Assembly: GCA_016718315.1 (NCBI GenBank)
Contig: JADKDV010000004.1
Coordinates: 558,001-622,000 of the forward strand
Direction of reading: 5' to 3'
Length of the DNA: 64,000 nucleotides
Origin: Candidatus Obscuribacter sp.
Lineage (GTDB): Bacteria > Cyanobacteriota > Vampirovibrionia > Obscuribacterales > Obscuribacteraceae
Under the pieces are notes generated by a model that ran no database searches, was not told the DNA's origin, and saw only the letters and a list, made by a program, of their open reading frames with translations. Of this stretch, positions 1-8,557 are shown in pieces (position 1 is the stretch's first letter; every line of letters begins with the position of its first letter). Position numbers and translations under genes: made by a program.

Positions 1-273
1 CGGGCTGCTGCTGGTGGCTATGCGGCCTCCAAGTTTGGTCTGGTTGGACTTAATGAAGCCCTCTACAAAGAGGTGTCTCAGTTTGGTATCCGGGTGACGG
101 CGCTCTGTCCGGGTTTTGTTGACACCGAGATGGGCAGTGTCTCTGGACTCAGTGCCAAGGAAATGATCAGCCAGGACGACATCGTCAAAACTGTGCGTTG
201 GCTCGTTAGTTTGTCCAGTGCGGTCTGTATCCAAGATGTTTATTTTGAGTCAATTAAACAGGTTGATGGATAG
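1..273 (+). CDS. Short-chain dehydrogenase/reductase, C-terminal fragment
   Basis: The frame is open from the first base, so the gene starts outside the window and about 90 C-terminal residues are visible. They hold the SDR catalytic YxxxK motif (YAASK) and the downstream strand and turn RVTALCPGFVDTEM, the usual P-G-x-[VF]-x-T element after the active site in classical SDRs. These enzymes are NAD(P)-dependent oxidoreductases with a Rossmann fold. The N-terminal cofactor-binding part is not visible, so substrate and cofactor preference cannot be assigned. It ends in TAG. Confidence 0.85.
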   Translation, partial: RAAAGGYAASKFGLVGLNEALYKEVSQFGIRVTALCPGFVDTEMGSVSGLSAKEMISQDDIVKTVRWLVSLSSAVCIQDVYFESIKQVDG

Positions 274-380
274 TCTGCTCTAGCTTAAAACCTCAGTATT
301 TGGGTAAAACAAAGAGTGGAGTCCTGATTTACTCGCTATAGTCCGGCAGTGCATTGCCGGTCCTGCTCAAGAGGCATTTT

Positions 381-707
381 ATGGCTGGAAACGAGTTGGC
401 ATTAGATGCCCCAGTGGAACAACCCAAAACTCACAAGGTTGCCGATACTCCGCTGGTTTCAAATGAGGACATGAAGAACTTTGCCGGTGCCAACTCAGGT
501 GCGACTTTCGGTGGCAAGTCGATTGAATTTGGTGCAGCCGACAAGTCAGACGGAGAGGCTAACGAGCCCTTAGATTTTAGCCAGCATCCCCTCGCCAAGT
601 TTGACCAGTGTGGTCCAGACCGCGAAAATATAGGCAACGATAGAAACATCGTTTACTGGCCTACTGAAAAAGGCGAAGCTTTTGAACAGGCGCTGAGCAG
701 ATGCTGA
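381..707 (+). CDS. Hypothetical low-complexity protein, upstream part of a probably split ORF
   Basis: No family recognised. The ATG at 381 (MAGNELALDAP) is preferred over an in-frame ATG at 354. The 108-residue product is polar, without signal peptide or membrane segment. It ends at TGA 705-707, while the next ORF starts at ATG 701 in another frame. Adding one G to the GG at about 687-688 would join the two frames (GEAFEQ to GAEQMLNGPE) into one protein of about 230 residues. A single-base frameshift is therefore as likely as two coupled genes. Confidence 0.5.
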   Translation: MAGNELALDAPVEQPKTHKVADTPLVSNEDMKNFAGANSGATFGGKSIEFGAADKSDGEANEPLDFSQHPLAKFDQCGPDRENIGNDRNIVYWPTEKGEAFEQALSRC

Positions 708-1075
708 ACGGTCCAGAAAGACAGGCTAAAAAAGACCTTTCGCCAGAGGACAACAAGAGTGCTGACGACGTGGCAGCCAATGTGAAGGACTTCTTTAATA
801 GCAGCGATGCTGCTACCAAAAACTCTGGTACAGACTCGTTTTTAGCTAACCTGGATCGCATGTCCGATGCCAGAGAAAAGCTCGGAGAGACGCTCAGTGG
901 GATGGCTCCCGAAAAAATGGATGATGTAATAGCGGCTGCCAACGAAAAGCTAAAACCTGAGGGGATGCGTATTGAGCGCTTACCAGATACTGATGAAGTG
1001 TGGATGAAGCAGTCTAAGCCTGGTCAGCCTGATTCCATCGTCTTTGCCAAAAAGGCTTCTTGTCCAACTAGCTGA
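701..1075 (+). CDS. Hypothetical polar protein, downstream part of a probably split ORF
   Basis: The product is 124 residues, rich in Lys, Asp and Ala, predicted helical and soluble, with no recognisable family. Its ATG overlaps the stop of the preceding ORF by 7 bases. The frame stays open upstream of this ATG as far as a TGA at 683-685, which fits either translational coupling or a one-base frameshift in a single longer gene. Its composition matches the upstream ORF, which favours one original gene. Confidence 0.5.
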   Translation: MLNGPERQAKKDLSPEDNKSADDVAANVKDFFNSSDAATKNSGTDSFLANLDRMSDAREKLGETLSGMAPEKMDDVIAAANEKLKPEGMRIERLPDTDEVWMKQSKPGQPDSIVFAKKASCPTS

Positions 1076-1115
1076 AGTTCCTAGCGCTTTATTTGTGGAC
1101 CATTCCTAAAAACTA

Positions 1116-1126
1116 ACGACCGGTCT
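1116..1126. promoter_or_regulatory. Possible TetR-type operator (ACGACCGGTCT)
   Basis: An 11-mer with the perfect palindromic core GACCGGTC (1118-1125) lies in the 172-base gap before the exported protein gene at 1248. The identical 11-mer occurs at 50711-50721, upstream of the nitroreductase gene. Cores of this kind are typical of TetR-family operators. No TetR gene is in the window, so the regulator is unknown. Confidence 0.35.
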
Positions 1127-1247
1127 GTAAGATTGAACGGCTGAATCTTGGCGCAATCGAAATAGCGGATGTGCAGAAGCAGTTGGTCACAAAGGTAGCG
1201 GTCTGACGCAGCGGCAAGGCACGGACGCAGCGCAATAGTCGGAGGCA

Positions 1248-1811
1248 ATGGGAGCGGTCATGCAAAATGCAAAGGTAAATGCCTTGAGAGTGCCCAGGGG
1301 CTTGCAGTCAGCGCTCGTATGGATGGCTGGAGCTGGGTTGTTGCTCGCCATACAGCCAGCCCTGGCAGCCGGGCTCATTACTACGCAATTAGACAATGTC
1401 ACTCTCGATGCTCCGGACATGGAAGGGGACGGCACCCACAAATTGACCTTTACCAATTGCGCACATAAGCATGAATTTGGTACTGACAAAATCATCAAAA
1501 CAGCCGTTGGGGATCTTAATGGTGATGGGCTCGATGACGGTGCTGTGGTCTATTACGAGGACGGCGGTGGTACAGGTGCCTTTATGCGCATGGCAGTGTT
1601 TGTCTGCAAGGGCGGCAAGGCTGTCCAGGTGGGCGATAGCGGGCTTGGCGATCGCAGCAGCACCAGGAGTTTGACAGTTAAAAACGGTGTGTTAGTCCTG
1701 GATATCATGACTCACGGACCCAATGACAGTGCGCCCTCGCCCACTGTACACAAGGTGGTGCGTTTTAAAGTCAAAAAAGACAAACTAGTTGGACCGGAGC
1801 AAGTCGATTGA
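1248..1811 (+). CDS. Exported FG-GAP/VCBS-like hypothetical protein
   Basis: The product has 187 residues from the ATG at 1248; an in-frame ATG at 1263 (MQNAK) is also possible. A hydrophobic stretch around residues 20-40 ending in PALAA looks like a Sec signal peptide. The mature part contains VGDLNGDGLDDGAVV, the calcium-binding DxNGDGxxD loop of FG-GAP/VCBS repeats, but only one such loop, fewer than in full beta-propellers. Two Cys (in TNCAH and FVCKG) might form a disulfide. A periplasmic or surface location is inferred; no enzymatic role is suggested. Confidence 0.65.
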   Translation: MGAVMQNAKVNALRVPRGLQSALVWMAGAGLLLAIQPALAAGLITTQLDNVTLDAPDMEGDGTHKLTFTNCAHKHEFGTDKIIKTAVGDLNGDGLDDGAVVYYEDGGGTGAFMRMAVFVCKGGKAVQVGDSGLGDRSSTRSLTVKNGVLVLDIMTHGPNDSAPSPTVHKVVRFKVKKDKLVGPEQVD

Positions 1812-1818
1812 GACTTGT

Positions 1819-2709
1819 TTAGATCCGCATCAATAGCTTCATGCCGAGAATAGTGCCGATGATGATAAAGAGTGTTCTGGCAAAACCCTCGCCTTTTTTA
1901 GCGCCAATTTTTGAGCCAATATTTGCGCCAAAGGCTGAGCCAATGATGGCTGGCAACATTAGTGTGATATTCCATTTGCCGCCCTGCAAATAAATAGCAG
2001 CTGCAAATGTGCACCAAAAAAATCCCAGTACGCAAGAATATCCTCTGGCTTTGAGGAATTTGAAACCTCTGGTTTTGGTCAGTAGGGCGCTTGTAAAAAG
2101 ACTATTGCCGGAGCCGTAAAACGCCTCGTAAAAGCCCAGAGGAAAGGCTGCAAGGCTTGTGAACATGCGGTTAGTAGATGGGGCTTTAGTGTCCACACCA
2201 AAATTTTTGCGTAGTAGAGAAAACGCCATCAGCGAGATTATGAGCACGCCGATTAGCTGTTGCAACACTTTGGGATCGCAAGACACAATTACTCTTGTGC
2301 CAAAAAATGCTCCCAGCATGCCGCAGATGACCAGTCCGCCAATTAATTGCTAGTCAATCTCGTGTCCCCTCAAAAAATTGCGTGCAGCCACCAGGGTCCA
2401 AAATGAGCCGCTCACTGTATTTGATGCTATTGCCACGGGCAGTGGATAACCCAGCATCAGCCACACTGGTGTGGTGATAAGGCTTGAGCCAGCGCCGCAT
2501 ATCGAGCTCATCATTGTGGCTATAAAGGCAACAAATGTGATTAGCAGTATCTGTGTGATTTCTGTCAATTGCAGGACCTTTTGCAGTTTTGTACTGGAGT
2601 GGCTGGATATGACCAGTCTCGGATAAACTTCTGACAAAGCTGTGACAGGCGCTGGGCATCCTACGAAGGGTTGAGCAGTCGTTTGCGATGCAACTACCAT
2701 AAGAGCCAT
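1819..2709 (-). pseudogene. TSUP (TauE/SafE) family permease with an in-frame amber stop
   Basis: Two adjacent same-frame segments (2350-2709 and 1819-2349) together give one 8-helix permease of the TSUP family, whose members export sulfite, sulfoacetate or other organic anions. The first half has the family glycine-rich element GAGSSLITTPVW and ASNTVSGSFW; the second has the matching FYGSGNSLFTSALL repeat. They are separated only by TAG at 2350-2352 after NFLRGHEID. Family members often carry Trp after this ID, so TGG to TAG is the simplest explanation. The frame continues without shift (QLIGGLVICGMLGAFFG). The first start at 2709 is uncertain. It could be a real nonsense mutation or a sequence error. 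Confidence 0.8.
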
Positions 2710-2794
2710 ATGATCAAATCCTGGTAAAATCGCTGCCGCAATTTTTGAATTGAAGGCAGCTTCGCCATCGCCTTACCGCTTGACAACTAAGATC

Positions 2795-2837
2795 AAAAAA
2801 AGAATCGGGAAGACTCAAATTGAGCCAACCCGATTCT
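2795..2837 (-). terminator. Rho-independent terminator of the htpX-like gene
   Basis: A perfect 9-bp inverted repeat (AGAATCGGG at 2801-2809, CCCGATTCT at 2829-2837) encloses a second small palindrome. On the minus strand it is followed directly by seven T residues (2795-2801). It lies 25 bases past the stop of the minus-strand M48 protease gene. Confidence 0.9.
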
Positions 2838-2861
2838 CCAAAAAGTGTCCCTTAGCCAGCT

Positions 2862-4205
2862 TTACTTGGGCTGGTCGTTTTTGTCAGTTGCACCACCGTC
2901 AAGCTTGTCGCCGTCGCCAGCGGGCTTGTCAGCGCTGTCAACTGGCTTGTCAGACAGCTTGTCGGTGTCGCCAGCAGGCTTGTCGCTTGCCGTCGAGTCC
3001 GACTCGGTGGTATTGCCAGCGGCGTCGTCCGGCAGGTTGTGCGCGGTCGAGCCGGTGCGGCGATGCTTGGCCATCTGCTGACGCTGGCGCCGAGCTTCGG
3101 TGATGGCGTCACGACGAATTTCATCGATGCGCGGGCAGGTGGTGCCAGCGAGCGAGTCCAAAAGCTGAACGCGGTCTTCGACCGGCGGATGGTTGTCACC
3201 GAGGTGACTTGCCCAGTGACGCAGACGCTGCCACAGTCCACGCGGCTTTTTGCCTTCCAGACCTTCCTCGCCTTCGTGCAGGCTGACAAACAGCATGGAG
3301 TCCATGCCGCCCAGGAGGATCTTGAGCTGCAGAGCAGCGCGGTTGCGGTTCATCCAGTCCACGATCTTTTGCAGAGCGTTGGAAAGCGCGCAGGGGTCAT
3401 TGGTCCACTGAGCAGCCAGGACGTCAGCAGCGCTTTCGCGGCTACGGCTGACAAACATGGTGATCAGCTTGGCAAAGATGCTCACCACGTAGAAGGTGAC
3501 GAGCGTGATGAAAAAGCCGGTGACTGCCGAGGCAGGGTCCACCAGACGCTTCTTGTCGCGCTTGACCTTGTGGGACAGCTTGCCTAGCAAGTCATCTTCG
3601 CCCTTGGGCTTGGAGTTGTCGACAAAACAGGCGTTAAAGATGCGCGGCGACGCACCAGCCAGGATCATGGCAAATAGCGAGCCGAGCACAGCAACCAGCG
3701 AAGTGATTGCCACATCGCGACTTTTGACGTGGGCAAGCTCATGAGCCAGAATGGCTTTGATCTCGCGGTCAGTCAGACCGACGGCAAAGAGACCTTCGGT
3801 GGCTGCGATAAAGGCATTGCTCGGCGAGCGACCCGTGGCAAAAGCGTTGGGAATCGGCAGCGGCGAGACAAGCACGTCGGGTTTGGTCTTGAGCCCGGTG
3901 AGGGGATAAAGCTCGTCGACCAGACGCACAAGGCGCACATGGTCGGCGTTGCCGAGGTCGGGCGGCGTGCAGCGCATCATCTTTTTGACCAGATTGGCGC
4001 TGTTGTACCAGCCGAAGAGCGGCATCAACACGGAGAAGAAGAACAGGATGCAGGTAGCGACAGTGAAGTTGACGCCAAGCCAGAGCAGGCCAGCACCGGA
4101 CAATGCACCCATGAGGGCGATGCCGATGAAGGTCCTGATCCAGTTGGAGCGCAACTCACGATCGATGGCAGCCTGGTCGATGACAGGCGGCTTCTGATTT
4201 TTCAT
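2862..4205 (-). CDS. htpX: HtpX-like M48 family membrane zinc metalloprotease
   Basis: The product is 447 residues. Hydrophobic segments lie near residues 22-42, 47-66, 163-184 and 226-252. The zinc-binding HExxH is HELAH at 155-159, and the third ligand is probably Glu257 in ESAAD, the usual M48 order. HtpX is an inner-membrane protease that degrades misfolded membrane proteins. The protein is longer than the usual 280-300 residues; the extra C-terminal part from about residue 400 is a hydrophilic Asp/Lys/Ser tail with repeated DKPAGD-type units, probably disordered. A 9-bp inverted repeat sits in its leader and a strong terminator follows it, so it is likely monocistronic. Confidence 0.88.
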   Translation of the reverse strand: MKNQKPPVIDQAAIDRELRSNWIRTFIGIALMGALSGAGLLWLGVNFTVATCILFFFSVLMPLFGWYNSANLVKKMMRCTPPDLGNADHVRLVRLVDELYPLTGLKTKPDVLVSPLPIPNAFATGRSPSNAFIAATEGLFAVGLTDREIKAILAHELAHVKSRDVAITSLVAVLGSLFAMILAGASPRIFNACFVDNSKPKGEDDLLGKLSHKVKRDKKRLVDPASAVTGFFITLVTFYVVSIFAKLITMFVSRSRESAADVLAAQWTNDPCALSNALQKIVDWMNRNRAALQLKILLGGMDSMLFVSLHEGEEGLEGKKPRGLWQRLRHWASHLGDNHPPVEDRVQLLDSLAGTTCPRIDEIRRDAITEARRQRQQMAKHRRTGSTAHNLPDDAAGNTTESDSTASDKPAGDTDKLSDKPVDSADKPAGDGDKLDGGATDKNDQPK

Positions 4206-4228
4206 GAGTAGTCCTTTGGGCGCGGATT

Positions 4229-4261
4229 GCGCAGATAGAGTGAGAGCAGGTTTATCTGCGC
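4229..4261. promoter_or_regulatory. Inverted repeat in the htpX-like leader
   Basis: GCGCAGATA (4229-4237) and TATCTGCGC (4253-4261) form a perfect 9-bp inverted repeat with a 15-base spacer. It begins 23 bases upstream of the htpX-like ATG and has no T-run. It could be a dimeric-repressor operator or a leader hairpin that controls translation. Confidence 0.5.
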
Positions 4262-4471
4262 TCAGTTATGACGGACCCACATGCAAACCCTGGCGATAAC
4301 TCTCAAAGCTAGCGCTAGTGCGGGTTTTGACTGGGTCGGTACAAATTTGGAGATAGCCACTTACTGACCTGTAGAGACAAGCATCAAGGCGCATAGAGTG
4401 GTGGCTGTTGGGCGGGTAGTGAGTAAAAAGTGTTGCTCTTGAGAGATTTAAAAAGGGACCTTAGCACTCTA

Positions 4472-4501
4472 CTGATACTTCATCTTGAAAAGAAGTATCA
4501 G
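4472..4501. repeat. Perfect 10-bp inverted repeat
   Basis: CTGATACTTC (4472-4481) and GAAGTATCAG (4492-4501) enclose a 10-base spacer. It lies 114 bases beyond the stop of the minus-strand PCYCGC-motif gene side of the gap. No poly-T follows on either strand, so an operator or RNA hairpin is more likely than an intrinsic terminator. Confidence 0.45.
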
Positions 4502-4614
4502 ACTCTCTTTCAGGTTCTTATTTCAGATGAAAATCAGTTCCAGCTTGATAACCGGCGGCGATAGCTGGCGGGGGTGCGCTTTCTTTGCAACCGAGAGAAT
4601 CTGACTTGATTTTG

Positions 4615-5382
4615 CTACTGCTTTTTTGACTTGCCACTGCAGCAACCGCCGCGAGCCGTGCGAGCTGAGCTAGCTCCTGACGACTTGGCTTTGCTGTCGC
4701 TTGTTTGTGATTTTGAATTGGCTGACTTAGTCGAAATATCGCTTGGCAAGCCGGTCTTGAGATCTTCTTTGGTCAAGCTTGACATGCCGCTTTTGCTTTT
4801 AGCGGAGCTTGCGCCAGCTGCTGCTTTGTAGAGACGTGAGTCTTTGTATTTTTGAAATTTCGCACTGACTTCATCAAATGGGTACTGTTTTTCAAAGGCT
4901 TTATCGACGGCTTGTTGGATTTCAGCCAGACTTTTGCCGTCACGCTTCATTTTTAGTGCGATCAATGCTTCTTCCTGGCAGATGTGGCAGTCCACTCCAT
5001 GGTCAGTGGTAAAGCAATCGAGCAATGTGTCGTGCTCGTCGGTCTCATCGCAGCCGCAATAACAAAAGAGCTTGGCGCAAATCTCAGGACAGAGCTGGGC
5101 GGCGGCATAGCCTAGTTTTGCTTTGCCAAAGTATTTATTGGGGTCAAGCACTGGAGCCAGTTTGGCGTCATTTTTGGCGTCTTTGCCTTCTTTACCGCCT
5201 TCTTTACTGCTTTCTTTGCTGCCGTCCTTTTTGGCTTCCGTGGCCTTTGGTGGCTCTTTGGATGTTTCTGCCGCAATAGCCGGAGCACCCACAGTTACAG
5301 TGGCGCTGGCACAAATTAGAGCAAAAAGGCTCAGATAATAGGCTTTGGCTCTATCTTTGACTCTAAAACGACGACCTGGCAT
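4615..5382 (-). CDS. Exported PCYCGC-motif protein
   Basis: The product has 255 residues with a hydrophobic leader (about 15-38, ending PAIAAET), then a Lys/Glu/Ser linker to about residue 75. The core around 90-165 carries eight Cys (98, 102, 107, 109, 111, 123, 132, 135), including FCYCGC and DCHIC. This matches the PCYCGC domain (Pfam family of unknown function), with Phe in place of the usual Pro. The Cys spacing suggests metal or redox-cofactor binding outside the cytoplasm. The Ser/Lys-rich tail ends in GGCCSGKSKKQ, adding another Cys pair. No partner gene is obvious. Confidence 0.75.
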   Translation of the reverse strand: MPGRRFRVKDRAKAYYLSLFALICASATVTVGAPAIAAETSKEPPKATEAKKDGSKESSKEGGKEGKDAKNDAKLAPVLDPNKYFGKAKLGYAAAQLCPEICAKLFCYCGCDETDEHDTLLDCFTTDHGVDCHICQEEALIALKMKRDGKSLAEIQQAVDKAFEKQYPFDEVSAKFQKYKDSRLYKAAAGASSAKSKSGMSSLTKEDLKTGLPSDISTKSANSKSQTSDSKAKSSGASSARTARGGCCSGKSKKQ

Positions 5383-5500
5383 GACTCCTACCCTGACTTA
5401 CCCATGTAACAAAGTATAGACCGCTGGCGCAGTTCGAGCTTGGCTTCTAGGGTTTTTCAAGAGCATTTGTTATCATGAAAACCTCACAAGTGGATATACC

Positions 5501-7390
5501 ATGCAATATGATGTCGTCGTAATTGGTGCGGGTCATGCTGGCTGCGAAGCCGCTAATGCCACTGCGCGTATGGGTCTGAGCACCCTGCTTTTGGCTGTCA
5601 ATCTGGACACTGTAGGCGCCATGCCCTGCAATCCAGCTGTAGGCGGTCCAGGCAAGACCCATCTGGCTCGTGAGGTTGATGCTCTTGGTGGCGTCATGGG
5701 TATTGCCACAGATGCTACTTATCTCCAAATACGCATGCTCAATAGCAGCCGTGGTCCTGCCGTGCAGGCACTGCGTGCTCAGTCCGACAAGCGTGAATAC
5801 GCCAACTGGATGAAGCAATACATGGAGTCCCTGCCCAATTTGACGATGCGTCAGGGCATGGCCAAAAATCTCATCATCGAAGACAACAAAGTCGCCGGGG
5901 TAGAGCTTGCCTTTGGTGACCGCATTGCTTGCAGCGCTGTCGTGCTCAGTGCCGGGACTTTTCTTGAGGGCACAATCTGGATCGGCAAAGAGACCATGCC
6001 TGCCGGTCGCGCCGGGGAGTTTCCTGCGATTGGTCTGTCTGGCTATTTGAGATCGCTTGGTTTTGTTACTGGTCGTCTCAAGACCGGCACACCGCCGCGC
6101 ATTGATGGTCGCACTATTGATTATTCACAGTTGCCTGAGGTCCCTGGCGACGACAAATTGCAGTTTTTCTCTTTCCTCGATAAGCGCCCTGTGCTGCCGC
6201 AAGTGCCCTGTCACCAGACGCGCACAACTGAGGTGACGCACCAGCTTATCCGCGACAATCTGCATCAATCGCCGATGTACTCAGGCATGATCCACGGTGT
6301 TGGACCGCGCTATTGTCCTTCGATTGAGGACAAAATCGTGCGTTTTGCCGATAAGGACAGCCATTCGCTCTTCCTCGAGCCAGAGGGTCGCTCTACCTAT
6401 GAGGTCTACTTGCAGGGCTGCTCTACCAGTCTGCCTGTGCAAGTGCAGCATGATATCGTGCACAGTTTGCCAGGCTTAGAAAAAGCCTCAATGGTCAGAC
6501 CCGCCTATGCAGTGGAGTATGACTATCTGCCGGCAATACAGTTTACTCACGCCCTTATGGCTAAAGATTTGCCAGGCTTCTTTTGTGCCGGACAAATCCT
6601 CGGTACATCAGGCTACGAAGAAGCTGCTGCTCAGGGTATTGTCGCTGGCATCAATGCAGCACTCTTTGTTAAAGGCGAAGAGCCTTTTATCTTGCCGCGC
6701 TCATCAAGTTATACCGGCACTTTGATTGATGATCTGGTCACAAAGGACCTGGGCGAGCCTTATCGCATGATGACTTCGCGCTCCGAATACCGGTTGCTGC
6801 TGCGTCAGGACAATGCCGATATGCGCATGACTCCGCTGGGTCGTCAAATTGGTCTGGTGGACGATTACCGCTGGCAGGTCTTTACTGATAAGCAAGAAGC
6901 TATCGGCAACGAAAAAACTCGCCTGAAGAAAACCCGCATCCATCCAGGTGGTAAGTGGGAAGAATTGCTCAAGCCCTATGACGAAGAGCTGAAGCAGTCC
7001 TTTACTCTTGAGGAGCTGTTGCGCAGACCGCGTGTGCCTTACAGTGTGATTGAAGAAGGCGCTCCGGCTGGTGAAGAGCCTTTTGCCTTTGCTCTTGAAG
7101 TCGAGACCGACACCAAGTACACAGGCTACATCGAGCGTCAGCGCTTGCAAATCGAACACACCGAAAAGTATGATGCCGTTAAACTGCCAGTGGATTTTAA
7201 CTACCTTGAGCTGACTCATCTCTCCAAAGAAGCCAGAGAAAAATTGAACAAAATCCGCCCCGAGACTCTCGGTCAGGCTGGTCGTATTGGTGGGGTCAGC
7301 CCGGCTGATGTCTCTGTGCTGATGGTCTGGTTGGAGCAAAGACGCAGAGCCAATGCGCGGGATAAAGCGGCTGCCGCAGCCACGATATAG
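5501..7390 (+). CDS. mnmG: tRNA uridine-5-carboxymethylaminomethyl modification enzyme MnmG (GidA)
   Basis: The product is 629 residues, the same as E. coli MnmG. The N-terminal FAD-binding Rossmann motif is VVIGAGHAGCEAA. Family signatures follow: GPRYCPSIEDKIVRF, FLEPEGRSTYEVYLQG and PYRMMTSRSEYRLLLRQDN. With MnmE it installs cmnm5 or nm5 groups on U34 of tRNAs that read split codon boxes, using FAD, NADH and methylene-THF. The start MQYDVVVIGAG places the FAD motif at the usual distance. The stop TAG is directly followed by the ATG of the next gene. No mnmE or rsmG is adjacent. Confidence 0.97.
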   Translation: MQYDVVVIGAGHAGCEAANATARMGLSTLLLAVNLDTVGAMPCNPAVGGPGKTHLAREVDALGGVMGIATDATYLQIRMLNSSRGPAVQALRAQSDKREYANWMKQYMESLPNLTMRQGMAKNLIIEDNKVAGVELAFGDRIACSAVVLSAGTFLEGTIWIGKETMPAGRAGEFPAIGLSGYLRSLGFVTGRLKTGTPPRIDGRTIDYSQLPEVPGDDKLQFFSFLDKRPVLPQVPCHQTRTTEVTHQLIRDNLHQSPMYSGMIHGVGPRYCPSIEDKIVRFADKDSHSLFLEPEGRSTYEVYLQGCSTSLPVQVQHDIVHSLPGLEKASMVRPAYAVEYDYLPAIQFTHALMAKDLPGFFCAGQILGTSGYEEAAAQGIVAGINAALFVKGEEPFILPRSSSYTGTLIDDLVTKDLGEPYRMMTSRSEYRLLLRQDNADMRMTPLGRQIGLVDDYRWQVFTDKQEAIGNEKTRLKKTRIHPGGKWEELLKPYDEELKQSFTLEELLRRPRVPYSVIEEGAPAGEEPFAFALEVETDTKYTGYIERQRLQIEHTEKYDAVKLPVDFNYLELTHLSKEAREKLNKIRPETLGQAGRIGGVSPADVSVLMVWLEQRRRANARDKAAAAATI

Positions 7391-8557
7391 ATGACGTCAA
7401 AAGTAACTGCCCATGTCATTGTTGGTTGCATGTTTTGTGCACCGTATTTAGTGCCTGCCTTGGCGCTTTGTTGTTCCTTTGGCTTGCAGCCTGTCTGTGC
7501 CCAGCCAGCGGCTCCTTCTCTCGCTCAGGACGAAGCCAGTCTTTACCGCAATACTGATGCTTTTGGCGCGAAAATTGATAAAGGCATTGGTAGGAGTAAT
7601 AGTGGAAATGGCACCATTACTGGTCAGGCTTTTAAACTATCGGGCGGCATCAGCCATGCTGAGCGCCTCGAGCCTCTGCCTGAAAATGAGCGCACCGGAA
7701 GCTTTTTGCCGCCGGTGGTTAAACAGCATCTGACAATTCCGCCCAAGCGCACATTTACTGCAACTCCCACAGTGGATAAGACGACCGCCAATCTCTCTGA
7801 GGCGCATAAGCAGGCCGCAATCAAAAGCCAGCCCGCCAAAGTCGACAAGGCAATGGCTGACTACAAGCGCAATATGCAGGCAGTGATTGAGGCAAATCTC
7901 CGTGCCAGTGCTGTTAACAGCCATCGTAGCGCTATTTCTAGTACTAACCCTGGCTCTATCCATGGTACCAATGCGGGTGCTAATTTGACCGGTCGGGCAG
8001 CGACCATGGCCACATCAATGGCGGCCTTTAAACATGGCAAAGGCACTCTCAAGGGCAGCGCAGCTGCCGCTGGCAAAATCAGGGTGCCACACTGGTTAGC
8101 CGGTGTCTGGCAGCGCAATAAATCCAATGAGATAAGCCGCACAGAGTTGCCTAGTGGCAAAGCGCTAAAGGCTCTTGGGGAGCAGGCGGCGGTAGTGACA
8201 GATGTGTTTGGTACTTTTAAGGATAAGAGCGGTCAGACCTGGATGGTCACACCGACATCGGGTGGTGGAGCCGTCGACAGAGGCTCGGCTGTGGATTATC
8301 ACAAGGTACGGCAGTATGAATTGGTGGAGACTGGACCTACGTCCTGCTTGATCAAAGTGCGAGCGACTCACTATGTTTTGGATAAAAAGACCCAGCGCAT
8401 CCTCGCAGCCTATCAGGACGAAGAATTTAATAGCTACAAACAAGTCTCGCCCGGTCTGGTCAAAACCGAAAGCTCTGTCAAAGTTTTTGACGAATTAGGA
8501 GCACCGCGCCTGCTTACAAAAGCCGTATCAATGGAAAAGCGCACAAAGCAGCTCTAA
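7391..8557 (+). CDS. Exported protein of unknown function
   Basis: No family recognised. The 388-residue product begins with a long hydrophobic leader (about residues 8-38, ending VCAQPAAP), then a Ser/Ala/Lys-rich region to about 225. A more structured C-terminal domain starts near VPHWLAGVWQRN and includes VKVFDELGAPRLLTKAVSMEKR. The W-L-A-G-V-W start of this part resembles lipocalin-like or DUF-type beta-barrel domains, but that is a guess. Its ATG abuts the mnmG stop with no gap, so it is probably cotranscribed. It converges with the LRR gene, overlapping it by 4 bases. Confidence 0.65.
   Translation: MTSKVTAHVIVGCMFCAPYLVPALALCCSFGLQPVCAQPAAPSLAQDEASLYRNTDAFGAKIDKGIGRSNSGNGTITGQAFKLSGGISHAERLEPLPENERTGSFLPPVVKQHLTIPPKRTFTATPTVDKTTANLSEAHKQAAIKSQPAKVDKAMADYKRNMQAVIEANLRASAVNSHRSAISSTNPGSIHGTNAGANLTGRAATMATSMAAFKHGKGTLKGSAAAAGKIRVPHWLAGVWQRNKSNEISRTELPSGKALKALGEQAAVVTDVFGTFKDKSGQTWMVTPTSGGGAVDRGSAVDYHKVRQYELVETGPTSCLIKVRATHYVLDKKTQRILAAYQDEEFNSYKQVSPGLVKTESSVKVFDELGAPRLLTKAVSMEKRTKQL

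Larger units (their letters stand above)
4206..4614. other. Intergenic region without a gene
   Basis: About 400 bases separate the htpX-like start from the stop of the PCYCGC-motif gene; both genes are on the minus strand. No credible coding frame was seen. It holds two perfect inverted repeats, 4229-4261 and 4472-4501, listed separately, and presumably the htpX promoter. Confidence 0.6.

Noticed and set aside
2350..2352. Reassigned TAG codon (for example pyrrolysine)
   Set aside because: TAG ends other intact genes here, such as mnmG and the RND adaptor, so general reassignment is excluded.
3039..4211. Plus-strand ORFs opposite the htpX-like gene
   Set aside because: The minus strand has HELAH, membrane segments, inverted repeat leader and terminator. 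The plus ORFs have no family signal.
6704..7339. 211-residue minus-strand ORF inside mnmG
   Set aside because: MnmG is full length and unmistakable; the antisense ORF has no recognisable features.
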